From Xanthomonas codiaei (GTDB lineage: Bacteria; Pseudomonadota; Gammaproteobacteria; Xanthomonadales; Xanthomonadaceae): 64,000 nt of DNA. The translations under genes and the position numbers were made by a program. Shown here one piece after another: positions 1-9,182 of the stretch (positions are counted from its first letter, which is position 1; each line of letters starts with the position of its first letter). The stretch covers positions 1-64,000 of the forward strand of contig NZ_MDEC01000023.1 of NCBI RefSeq assembly GCF_002939785.1. Reading direction: 5' to 3'. The notes under the pieces were generated by a model that was not told the DNA's origin, made no database searches, and worked only from the letters and a program-made list of their open reading frames with translations.

Positions 1-60
1 TCAACTGGTGACCTGTCCCCTGTAGAGTTTGAACGGCGCTACGCGCAACGAGGGTCTTGA
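1..60 (+). pseudogene. 3' end of an IS3-family transposase OrfB (partial at window edge)
   Basis: Frame 1 from base 1 reads STGDLSPVEFERRYAQRGS and then TGA at 58-60. The L-S-P-V-E-F-E-R-R-Y stretch is the typical last segment of the DDE integrase-like OrfB of IS3-family elements. Only 19 residues lie in the window, so whether the rest is intact cannot be seen. Typed as a fragment because it is incomplete here; it may be a full gene outside the window. Confidence 0.75.
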
Positions 61-86
61 GTGTCTACGGAACTCTGGGCGTATCA
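1..86 (+). mobile_element. Right end of an IS3-family insertion sequence
   Basis: After the transposase stop codon the sequence TGTCTACGGAACTCTGGGCG runs on to GTATCA at about 86. IS3-family right ends typically have a short non-coding tail after orfB with a GGGCG...TCA-like terminal repeat, so I place the element's end near 86. The left end and the target duplication are outside the window, so the exact boundary is inferred. Confidence 0.55.
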
Positions 87-605
87 CTCTGGACGTCGCA
101 ATCATTCACGCAGCCTGTCGCATCCGTTGCGACGCCCGCTCGAAAAGTCGCGATCGTCAAGCTGCCACGGGGGTACAACGCAACAAAGCTTTTTAGACCC
201 GATGTGCGCGCCACGATCCAGGCTTTCGAGCACTCAATGGAGATGGCAGACATGACTCTGGGTTTGTCTTCGCCCGACATCGTGGCGCTCCGCCTACCTC
301 ATCCCCTTCCTCCAGGCCTGGAGATATTCCTGGAGGACCTGCCTAACCTGAACAGCGCGAACCTTGCCGCACTCGAGGATGCACATGCCTTGCTCGAAGG
401 GCAGGTAGACAGCAGTGGCTTTCTCATGGCAATTGCAGTGAAACGCACCACGCGGAGCGATCGGCTCTATCAGCCGCTCTACGAAGCGACCGTGCTCAAG
501 TTCCTGATTGAGTATGTCGCTGTCACCCCGTGCAACAGCCCAGTCCATCCTGGACGATCTCCCTCGTTTCCCTATTTAAGCCCCCCCCTGAGCTCATCTA
601 AATAG
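87..605 (+). pseudogene. Hypothetical protein fragment, 5' end lost to the IS insertion
   Basis: An open frame of about 172 codons continues from the IS end to TAG at 603-605. It can be read from a TTG at 57, but that codon lies inside the IS, so the native start is missing. The protein contains VAIVKLPRGYNATKLFRPDV and, near its end, SDRLYQPLYEATVLKFLIEY, which looks like real folded protein. The last ~30 residues are Pro/Ser-rich and overlap the 3' end of the convergent integrase gene, so the C-terminus may also be non-native. I do not recognise the family. It is best read as a broken island cargo gene. Confidence 0.5.
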
Positions 606-1753
606 TCGGCCCAGGCTTGCATCATCTTCCGCCTTTCACTGAGGTGGGATGTGCGGTTGTAGGCTCGTCCGAGTGGGTCTCGTACTGCATGCGCCAGCTG
701 GTGCTCAATGAAATCAGGTCGAAAGCCCAGCACTTCGTCCAGGATGGTCCGAGCCATGGCCCGGAAGCCATGGCCGGTCATCGTGCTGCTGTCAAAGCCA
801 AGACGTCGGAGTGCAGCGTTGATCGTATTTTCGCTCATCGGCCGCCTCACTCCTCGTACGCTCGGAAATACGAATTCGTGCCTACCTGTCAAAGGCTGTA
901 GCTCACGCAGAATGTCCAGGGCTTGGGATGAGAGAGGGACGACATGGGGCGTCTTTGTCTTGCTTGTTACGTAGCGCCATTCCGCAGACACAAGGTCAAT
1001 ATCAGCCCAACGCGCACTCCTCAGCTCCCCAGGACGTACGAAGACCAAGGCGGCGAGTTTGAGGGCGGCAATGACGACGGCGGAGCCCTGGTATCCGTAG
1101 ATCGCCCGGAGCATGGGGGCGACTTCCGCGGGCTCGGTCACGCTCGCGAAATGGGTGACCTGGGGTTGCATAAGAGCCCCGATCAGATCATGCGCAGGGT
1201 TGCTGGTCGCTCTGCCGGTTGCGATGGCGTAGCGAAAGACCTGAGAAGCCAATGCTCGCGCTCTATGGGCTGACTCGACGGCGCCACGCTGCTCAATCTT
1301 GCGCAGGGCAGTCAAAAGCGCTGGGGCAGTCACGTCAGCCACTGGAATCTCTCCAATGTGCGCTAGATCTTTCTCTATCAAGCGTCGCTCTCGCACGACG
1401 GACCCAGGACTCAGTTTTCTTACGCGCTTGGAAAGAAGCTCTGTGGCCACGACGCGGAAGGTCGTCTCAGAGCTCTCGATGAGTGCGGCCCGCTGCGCAC
1501 GTGCTGCCTGGACGGGATTAGCACCAGCTTTCAGCACGGCGCGGGCTTTGTCCCTGGCGGCCCTCGCCTCCGCGAGAGACATTGATGGGTACTCTCCCAG
1601 GCCCGCCATGCTGGCTTTGCCTGCGAACCGGTAGCGGTAGCGCCACAGGCGTGCGCCTGTAGGTCTAACCTCAATACAAAGGCCATTAGCATCGGCGACG
1701 CGGTAAACGGATTCCTTGGGCTTCAAAGCTCTCAATTTCGTATCTGTCAGCAT
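572..1753 (-). CDS. int: P4-type tyrosine integrase of a genomic island
   Basis: 393-residue site-specific recombinase. The N-terminal ~90 residues (LTDTKLRALKP, then GLCIEVRPTGARLWRYRYRF) match the DUF4102 arm-binding domain of P4-like phage and ICE integrases. The catalytic domain shows R240 in VRPGELR, H328-x-x-R331 in GHGFRAMAR, H355 in EHQLAH and the nucleophile Y365 in YNRTSHL, so the active site is complete. Its start lies 185 bp from a tRNA-Ile gene on the same strand, the standard arrangement for an island inserted at a tRNA 3' end. The island would extend to the left, beyond the window. Four GTGAGTA-type motifs lie just upstream of its start. Confidence 0.93.
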   Translation of the reverse strand: MLTDTKLRALKPKESVYRVADANGLCIEVRPTGARLWRYRYRFAGKASMAGLGEYPSMSLAEARAARDKARAVLKAGANPVQAARAQRAALIESSETTFRVVATELLSKRVRKLSPGSVVRERRLIEKDLAHIGEIPVADVTAPALLTALRKIEQRGAVESAHRARALASQVFRYAIATGRATSNPAHDLIGALMQPQVTHFASVTEPAEVAPMLRAIYGYQGSAVVIAALKLAALVFVRPGELRSARWADIDLVSAEWRYVTSKTKTPHVVPLSSQALDILRELQPLTGRHEFVFPSVRGVRRPMSENTINAALRRLGFDSSTMTGHGFRAMARTILDEVLGFRPDFIEHQLAHAVRDPLGRAYNRTSHLSERRKMMQAWADYLDELRGGLK

Positions 1754-1759
1754 AGGCGG

Positions 1760-1822
1760 GTGAGTACGTCATTTGTGAGTACCGATAGCTGCAGGGCGAT
1801 TCTTACTCACACCCTTACTCAC
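1760..1822. promoter_or_regulatory. Inverted array of four GTGAGTA motifs upstream of the integrase
   Basis: GTGAGTA occurs at 1760-1766 and 1775-1781, and its reverse complement TACTCAC at 1804-1810 and 1816-1822. The two pairs face each other across about 22 bp. The array lies between the integrase start and the tRNA. It could be integrase or excisionase arm sites in the attachment region, or an operator for the int promoter. The repeats are seen directly; the function is inferred. Confidence 0.6.
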
Positions 1823-1866
1823 CTATCGACCGGAGGTTATACAATTTCTTCGGACAGCATAAAACG

Positions 1867-1893
1867 AAAAAACCCGCAGGAGAGCGGGTTTTT
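1867..1893. terminator. Bidirectional intrinsic terminator between tRNA-Ile and int
   Basis: AACCCGC (1871-1877) pairs with GCGGGTT (1884-1890) across a 6-nt loop, with an A run before and a T run after, so it can work on both strands. On the minus strand it would end tRNA transcription before the integrase gene. Confidence 0.8.
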
Positions 1894-1938
1894 GTCTTCG
1901 CATCGGATGGTGCTGGACTTCTTGAAATGCCTGTGTGA

Positions 1939-2011
1939 TGGGCCCACCAGGATTCGAACCTGGAACCAAAGGATTATGAGTCCTCTGCTCTAACCGTTGA
2001 GCTATAGGCCC
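1939..2011 (-). tRNA. ileX: tRNA-Ile (anticodon CAU, lysidine type)
   Basis: The minus strand folds as a full cloverleaf. The acceptor stem is GGGCCTA with TGGGCCC, the anticodon loop is CTCATAA flanked by GAGGA/TCCTT, and the T arm is CCAGG-TTCGAAT-CCTGG, with discriminator A at 1939. CAU with this body (GACTCATAATC, as in E. coli ileX) points to the minor AUA-reading isoleucine tRNA rather than a methionine tRNA. CCA is not encoded. The 3' end faces the integrase and is the likely attachment core. Confidence 0.88.
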
Positions 2012-2145
2012 TGCTGCACAGCGCTCGCTGCTGCCGCATCTATGCGATCGGGCCCACAGGAGTGGGGCAAGTTTACCTGTCTGTCCGCGAGCTTGTCTGC
2101 TGCATGTCAGGTTGGGTGCAACAGGTCAGGCAGGTAGGTCCGTTC

Positions 2146-2412
2146 TCAAGCAACGGCATTCTGTTGCTGCCTGTCGATGAGTTGACGGCCTGCATGGAAG
2201 CCCTGCGCGATGGCCTCCTGGTAGGTCTCCCAACTCTGGTCCTGGTTGCTGATGCGCGGTAGCCGCATGCTGCCGTTGTCGGCGTAGACATCGACCCAGA
2301 GCGTCCACCCGGCCGTGGACGAGGCCTGTGCGACACGCACGCGGATCTCGTGAGCGCGGTACGTGGTGGTCTCGAAGCGGCTTTGCCTGGTCATCGACGA
2401 TCCCGTTTCCAT
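2146..2412 (-). CDS. Small conserved-looking hypothetical protein
   Basis: 88 residues, or 82 if translation starts at the second Met (2394). The sequence YRAHEIRVRVAQASSTAGWT followed by LWVDVYADNG looks like a small beta-rich domain with amphipathic ends. No signal peptide or membrane segment is visible. It lies between the tRNA-Ile gene and rpoD and is transcribed in the same direction as both. The overlapping reading frame at 2126-2506 has less protein-like composition. Family not recognised; that it is a real gene is inferred from composition. Confidence 0.6.
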   Translation of the reverse strand: METGSSMTRQSRFETTTYRAHEIRVRVAQASSTAGWTLWVDVYADNGSMRLPRISNQDQSWETYQEAIAQGFHAGRQLIDRQQQNAVA

Positions 2413-2585
2413 GCGCGTACCAACGTAGAAGATCCGGCTGGAACGTCAGGTGAGAGCGAAGGAAACATTCGCTTAATCGTGCGTCGTGGCGCGGTTTCGT
2501 CGCCACAACGTGAAGTTACGTCACCGCGCCTGCGCTGTGCCCATCAGCACACGCAGCAAGCCTCGCTCCACCAGGCCCCACAACG

Positions 2586-2613
2586 CAACAACCCCGCATG
2601 TGCGGGGCTGTTG
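2586..2613 (-). terminator. Hairpin downstream of rpoD
   Basis: CAACA plus CCCCGCA (2586-2598) pairs with TGCGGGG plus TGTTG (2601-2613). It lies 30 bp past the rpoD stop. There is no long T run, so it may be a weak or Rho-assisted terminator. Confidence 0.6.
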
Positions 2614-2643
2614 TGTGATCGAGCGACCGCTACGACTGACGGA

Positions 2644-4521
<1,878 letters not shown>

Positions 4522-4629
4522 GAGTGCTCGCGCCACCGGCTTTGAGATTGGAAAGAGAACCTAGCATTATACCAGCGTGAAGCCCGGTCTGCCGGAATCA
4601 AGACCGGACCGCTGGTGGACGTGCTGTAT

Positions 4630-5070
4630 CTAGGGTCTGAGAAGGAAGGTCACCGGGCCGTCGTTGACCAGGTCGACAACCATATGGGCACCGAAGCGCC
4701 CGGTTTCCACCCCGGCGCGGTGTTTTTCGCGGCAGATCGCCACCAATTGATTGAACGCACGTTCAGCCTGCTCGGGCGGTGCGGCGGTGCTGAAGCCTGG
4801 CCGGTTACCGGAGCTGGTGTCCGCGGCCAGGGTGAACTGGCTGACCAGCAGCAGGCCGCCACCGGTATCGGTGAGCGAGCGGTTCATCTTGCCGGCGTCG
4901 TCGCCGAATACCCGGTAGCTGAGCAGGCGCTCGGCCAGGCGCCGGATCTGCGCGTCGCTGTCGCCGGGCTCCACGCCGACCAGGGCCAGCAGGCCGGGGC
5001 CGATCTGCCCGACGACCTGGTCATCGACCGTGACGCTGGCGCGGGTGACACGCTGGATCAGTGCAAGCAT
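4630..5070 (-). CDS. dtd: D-aminoacyl-tRNA deacylase
   Basis: 146 residues from [13 protein letters not shown] (E. coli Dtd has 145). It hydrolyses D-amino acids wrongly attached to tRNA, recycling the tRNA in the cytoplasm. The family motifs are clear: [10 protein letters not shown], the active-site [17 protein letters not shown] (the SQxT and GNRP region) and [17 protein letters not shown] near the C-terminus (the usual NxGPVT). I chose the ATG at 5070; another Met lies 6 bp upstream. It is divergent from the acyltransferase gene at 5162. Confidence 0.95.
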   Translation of the reverse strand: MLALIQRVTRASVTVDDQVVGQIGPGLLALVGVEPGDSDAQIRRLAERLLSYRVFGDDAGKMNRSLTDTGGGLLLVSQFTLAADTSSGNRPGFSTAAPPEQAERAFNQLVAICREKHRAGVETGRFGAHMVVDLVNDGPVTFLLRP

Positions 5071-5161
5071 GAGCATTTTCGGGCAGCAAACTGTGTCGCG
5101 CAGCATGCCTAGCACTGCCCGCGCTGTCATCCACGGATCGTCGCCGGCCACGCTGTTTAGA

Positions 5162-6085
5162 ATGGCGCCGATGAAATCCGACGTTCGCGCACGCCTGCTC
5201 TACGCCACCGCCGCCATGGTGGGCCGCCTGCCATGGCCGCTGCTCAAACGCATGGCCGATGCGCTGGCCTGGAGCTGGCGCAAGCTCAATGCCCGCGAGG
5301 CGCGCGTGGCACGCCGCAATCTGGAACTGGCCTATCCGGAGCTGAGCGATGCCCAACGCGCGCAGCTGCATGCACGGATCCTGGGCTCGACCGCACGCCA
5401 GACCCTGGAAGTGCTGCGCACCTGGACCCGCCCGCCGGCAGAAAACCTGGCCCGCCTGCAACGCAACGGCCAGGAGCTCTACGACGCCGCGCTGGCGTCC
5501 GGGCGCGGGGTGATCGTGGCGGCGCCGCATTTCGGCAACTGGGAATTACTCAATCAGTGGCTGTCCGAGCGCGGGCCGATCGCGATCGTCTATCGGCCGC
5601 CAGAGTCCGAGGCGGTGGACGGTTTCCTGCAATTGGCGCGCGGCGGCGATAACGTGCGCCAGGTGCGTGCCGAAGGCCCGGCAGTGCGGCAGTTGTTCAA
5701 GGTGCTCAAGGACGGCGGTGCGGTCGGCATCCTGCCCGACCAGCAGCCCAAGATGGGCGATGGCGTGTTCGCGCCGTTCTTCGGCAGGCAGGCGCTGACC
5801 ATGACCCTGGTCAACCGGCTGGCCGAGCGCACCGGCGCCACCGTGTTGTACGGCTGGTGCGAGCGTGCCGGCGAGGATCTGCAATTCGCACTGCATGTGC
5901 AGCCGGCCGACCCGGCGGTGGCCGACCCCGACCCGGTGCGCGCGGCCAGCGCGCTCAATGCCGGCATCGAACAGATCGCCCGGCGCGATCCGGAACAGTA
6001 CCAGTGGACCTACAAGCGCTACACGTTGCGCCCGCCGGGCAGCGGCGAGGCCAACCCGTACGCCACCAAGCGGCACCCGCACTAG
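5162..6085 (+). CDS. Lipid A biosynthesis lauroyl-type acyltransferase (HtrB/LpxL family)
   Basis: About 307 residues if started at the ATG at 5162; a second ATG at 5171 ([11 protein letters not shown]) is equally possible. It has the LpxL/LpxM acyltransferase fold. The catalytic H-x4-E motif is present in [10 protein letters not shown], followed by IVYRP and GILPDQQP. These enzymes add a secondary acyl chain to Kdo2-lipid A at the inner membrane. A weak hydrophobic N-terminus may be the membrane anchor. Convergent with the downstream GNAT gene. Which acyl chain it transfers cannot be told from sequence. Confidence 0.92.
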   Translation: MAPMKSDVRARLLYATAAMVGRLPWPLLKRMADALAWSWRKLNAREARVARRNLELAYPELSDAQRAQLHARILGSTARQTLEVLRTWTRPPAENLARLQRNGQELYDAALASGRGVIVAAPHFGNWELLNQWLSERGPIAIVYRPPESEAVDGFLQLARGGDNVRQVRAEGPAVRQLFKVLKDGGAVGILPDQQPKMGDGVFAPFFGRQALTMTLVNRLAERTGATVLYGWCERAGEDLQFALHVQPADPAVADPDPVRAASALNAGIEQIARRDPEQYQWTYKRYTLRPPGSGEANPYATKRHPH

Positions 6086-6398
6086 GCAAGGAGCCAGGCC
6101 CCGCATGGCCTGGCCGGCATGCGCGGCCTGCGCACACCAGGTTGCCGTGCACGGCCTGGGCCTTCCGCGCTGGGGCGCAATCAGCGGGCCGGTGATCGCA
6201 CCGTTGCGCCACAGATACAAGACGGCCGCCAAGACCTGCCATGCGCTGCCGTTGGGGCTGGCGGCTGTCGCGCCATTCCACCTTTCCTGCGCAGACCGCG
6301 ATACCGGTCCTGGCCTTCTTTCACACCGCCCTGGCAGCGCGGGCGGTCCGCCTTTCACACCGCCCTGGCAGCGCGGGCGGTCCGCGGCCGCACCATGC
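6086..6398. other. Intergenic region between convergent genes
   Basis: 313 bp with no convincing gene. Its main content is the 34-bp tandem duplication near the right end; I see nothing else structured. Confidence 0.6.
6318..6385. repeat. Perfect 34-bp tandem duplication carrying a hairpin
   Basis: Two identical 34-bp units, 6318-6351 and 6352-6385. Each contains ACCGCCC and GGGCGGT, able to form a 7-bp stem, so the locus can form two stem-loops in a row. It lies between two convergent genes and probably acts as a two-way terminator. The duplication looks recent because the copies are identical. Confidence 0.85.
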
Positions 6399-6920
6399 TC
6401 AGTCGTCGTGCGGCTCGGCAGGCGTGGCCAGGATGCGCTGATAGAACGCCAGGTCCAGCCAGCGCCCGAACTTGAAGCCGGCCTCGCGCACGGTGCCGGC
6501 ATGGGTGAAGCCGAACTGCTCGTGCAAGGCGATGCTGGCCTGGTTGCTGGCATCGATCCCGCCGACTAGCACATGCACGCCGCGCTCCTCGGCAGCGGCG
6601 ATCAGGGCCTGCAGCAGGGTGCGGCCCAGGCCTTTGCCACGATGGTCGCGGTGGACGTAGATCGAATGCTCGACGCTGTACTTGAACGCCGGCCAGGCGC
6701 GAAAGGTGCCGTAGCTGGCAAAGCCCATCAGCGTGCCATCGGCATCTTCCACGCCGATCACCGGAAATCCGCCGGCGCGCTTGGTGGCGAACCAGCCGAC
6801 CATGCTTTCCGGCGGCCGCGGCCGGTAGTCGTACAGCGCAGTCGAATGGGCGATCGCCTCGTTGAAGATGTCCAGGATCGCACTGGCATGACGCGCTTGG
6901 CTGCAGTCGATGAGACGCAT
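6399..6920 (-). CDS. GNAT acetyltransferase, phosphinothricin-acetyltransferase-like
   Basis: 173 residues. The protein follows the PAT/bar-like GNAT pattern: N-terminal RLIDCSQARHASAILDIFNEAI, then STALYDYRPR, then the acetyl-CoA pyrophosphate loop HRDHRGKGLGRTLL (an R/Q-x-x-G-x-G/A motif) and the closing FGFTHAGTVREAGFKFGRWLDL. Relatives N-acetylate small amines, including methionine sulfoximine and phosphinothricin; the true substrate here is unknown. Single gene, convergent with the lipid A acyltransferase. Confidence 0.88.
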   Translation of the reverse strand: MRLIDCSQARHASAILDIFNEAIAHSTALYDYRPRPPESMVGWFATKRAGGFPVIGVEDADGTLMGFASYGTFRAWPAFKYSVEHSIYVHRDHRGKGLGRTLLQALIAAAEERGVHVLVGGIDASNQASIALHEQFGFTHAGTVREAGFKFGRWLDLAFYQRILATPAEPHDD

Positions 6921-7161
6921 GGGGTCTGCTGAACGGAAAGATCAGCCGATTAGAAAGCATTGCCGGGCGCTGAACAACGCGGCTGGTGCGCAACCAATCA
7001 CTGCCAGTGCTGTCACTCATCCGCGGCCGCTGGATGCAGCGTTCCACCCGACGGTGGCAACCGTCGGTTGCGAAGCACGCGACAATGGCGTCTCGCGTCC
7101 GGCAACGGCGCGGCGGCGTTCGCCTTGAAGCGGCCGTGGCCATCCCCATCTGGAGTCGTGC

Positions 7162-8295
7162 ATGAGCAGCCCCGTTCCCTCCCCCAGCGCACAGGCCTTT
7201 GGCGATCCGGCGGCAATCCGCTGCGAGCGCGCCGCCTCCGAGTTGCGTGCGGGCCGGCCGGTGCTGCTGACGGCTGCGGGCGGACAGTCGCGTGCGGTGC
7301 TGGCGCTGGACAGCAGCACCGCGCAGTCGTACACCGCCTTCGCGCGTGCGGCGCAGGGCCGCCACTATCTGTTCGTCACGCCCACGCGCGCGCAGGTGCT
7401 GGGGCTGACCGCGCCGCAGGGCGCACGCGTCGCGCTGGCCGACTACAGCTACGACCAGCTGGCAGCGCTGGCCTATCTGCGCGACACCCCGGTCCCGGCG
7501 CACTGGGCCGCGGGCGACGCACTGGATGCTGGCGGCGTGGAGATCGCGCGGCTGGGACTGCTGCTGCCGGCACTGCTGGCGGTGGACCTGCGCGATGTGC
7601 ACGACCATGCCGCCTTCGCCGGCTGCCAGTCGCTGGCGCTGGACGATCTGGGCAGCGGCTGCGCCAAGGCAGCCGCTGCCGGCTACGAGCTGGTCACCCG
7701 CACCCCGGTGCCGCTGCGCGGCCTGGGCATGAGCGAATTCGTGGTGTTCCGCGGCGGCGTGGCGCAGCGCGACCAGGTGGCGATCGTAGTCGGCCAGCCC
7801 GACCTGTCGGCGGCGGTGCCGGTGCGTGTGCACTCCTCGTGCCTGACCGGCGACCTGTTCGGCTCGCTCAAGTGCGATTGCGGCGATCAGTTGCGGCATG
7901 GGCTGGCCAAGCTGAAGGAGCTGGGCGGCGGCGTGCTGCTGTATCTGGACCAGGAGGGCCGCGGCACCGGCATCGCCGCCAAGATGCGCGCCTATGGGTA
8001 TCAACACGCCGGCCTGGACACCATCGATGCCGATGCGCAGCTGGGCTTCGGGCCGGACGAGCGCCGCTACGGCGGCGCGGTGGCGATGTTGCGCGGCCTG
8101 GGCATCGCCCGGATCCGCCTGCTGACCAACAACCCGGCCAAGGCCGAGCGCCTGCGCGCCGCCGGCATCGTGGTGGAAGACCGCATTCCGGTCACCGGCG
8201 ACATCACCGCGGAAAACGAACACTACCTGCGCACCAAGGCCAGCCGTGCCGGCCATGCGCTGGATGTGGATGCGCTGATCCTGGCGGCGCAGTAG
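7162..8295 (+). CDS. ribA: GTP cyclohydrolase II with a degenerate DHBP-synthase-like N-terminus
   Basis: 377 residues. The C-terminal ~190 residues are a GTP cyclohydrolase II domain, first step of riboflavin synthesis: the zinc site is SSCLTGDLFGSLKCDCGDQL, followed by LYLDQEGRGTGIAAKMRAY and LLTNNPAK. The N-terminal ~170 residues begin ERAASELRAGRPVLLTAAGG, which resembles the start of the RibB domain of RibBA fusions but lacks the acidic DDEDRENEGD-type catalytic loop, so RibB activity is unlikely. I searched the 240 bp upstream for FMN-riboswitch sequence and saw none. A separate active RibB must exist elsewhere. Confidence 0.88.
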   Translation: MSSPVPSPSAQAFGDPAAIRCERAASELRAGRPVLLTAAGGQSRAVLALDSSTAQSYTAFARAAQGRHYLFVTPTRAQVLGLTAPQGARVALADYSYDQLAALAYLRDTPVPAHWAAGDALDAGGVEIARLGLLLPALLAVDLRDVHDHAAFAGCQSLALDDLGSGCAKAAAAGYELVTRTPVPLRGLGMSEFVVFRGGVAQRDQVAIVVGQPDLSAAVPVRVHSSCLTGDLFGSLKCDCGDQLRHGLAKLKELGGGVLLYLDQEGRGTGIAAKMRAYGYQHAGLDTIDADAQLGFGPDERRYGGAVAMLRGLGIARIRLLTNNPAKAERLRAAGIVVEDRIPVTGDITAENEHYLRTKASRAGHALDVDALILAAQ

Positions 8296-8639
8296 TCAGC
8301 CGACCAGGCCGTTTCGCGGCCGTGGAAGGCCCCTGGTCGCAATGGCTGCGTGTCGCGTCGACAAGGGGGCCGACGCACCGGCGGCGCGTGCCTGGTGACC
8401 AGGCCTACCCTGCATCGCCCCGCCTTCGCCGGCTCCCCATTGGGGCCTGCCAAAAACGTGCGAATGTCGTAGCGCACGCACCTGCGCTGCCATCGCTTTC
8501 GCGCCCGGCGCCTGCCTGCCCGCCCCCCCCGATCACCCGCTCTCATCGGCCCCGTACGCCCGGCCATGCGAGGCAGCAGCGGGTGCGTGTCGACCGGGCG
8601 CCCGGCTATGCTTGCGAACCGCTTCTGCAGGCCTGCACC
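8296..8639 (+). other. Intergenic region without a visible gene
   Basis: 344 bp between ribA and the PH-domain gene. It is GC-rich and codes for nothing convincing in any frame. I see no terminator with a T run and no recognisable promoter. Confidence 0.5.
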
Positions 8640-9182
8640 GTGCACGACGCCCCACCGCCGCACCCCGACATCCTGGTCACCGCTGCAGCTGCGCAGACGC
8701 CTACGGTGGACCATGCGCAGTGGCAGCAGCTCCCTCGCCGCGGCGCCTACGTGGCGGCGATCAATGGCGCGCTCGGCGGTGGCTGCGCCGGTCTGATTGC
8801 CGCAGGCGTGACCGTCACCGTGCTGCACGCCTGGCGCTATTGGCCGGTGGTGCTGGGGCTGACGCTGCTGCTCGCGCTGCTGTGCGCGTGGATGGCGGTC
8901 AAACGGCATCGGCTCACGCTGTGGAAACTCGACCAGCACGGTCTGGCGCTGCAACGCGGCCACCTGTGGCAGAGCGATACGCGGGTGCCGATCTCGCGCG
9001 TGCAGCACGTGGACCTGCGCCGCGGGCCGATCGAACGCGCCACCGGCCTGACCACGCTGGTAGTGCATACCGCCGGCAGCCGGCTCAATGCGGTGGCGGT
9101 GTCCGGGCTGGATCGGACCGATGCCGAGCAGCTGCGCGACCGGCTCGCGCGCCAGCTCGACCACCACGACGACGCGCTATGA
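8640..9182 (+). CDS. Bacterial PH-domain membrane protein, YdbS-like
   Basis: 180 residues from the GTG at 8640 (reads MHDAPPPHPD). Two adjacent hydrophobic segments (GGGCAGLIAAGVTVTVLHAW and WPVVLGLTLLLALLCAWMAV) precede a bacterial PH (bPH2/DUF304) domain with WKLDQHGLALQRG and TRVPISRVQHVDLRRGPIER. The domain faces the cytoplasm in such proteins and the role is unclear. It overlaps the next gene by ATGA, and the two form the usual YdbS-YdbT pair. The start is uncertain because there is no ATG nearby. Confidence 0.85.
   Translation: MHDAPPPHPDILVTAAAAQTPTVDHAQWQQLPRRGAYVAAINGALGGGCAGLIAAGVTVTVLHAWRYWPVVLGLTLLLALLCAWMAVKRHRLTLWKLDQHGLALQRGHLWQSDTRVPISRVQHVDLRRGPIERATGLTTLVVHTAGSRLNAVAVSGLDRTDAEQLRDRLARQLDHHDDAL

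Noticed and set aside
2126-2506. A 126-codon frame overlapping the small gene at 2146-2412
   Set aside because: The 88-residue frame has the more protein-like composition; both cannot be real.
6921-7161. FMN riboswitch before ribA
   Set aside because: I looked for the conserved RFN-element segments and found none.
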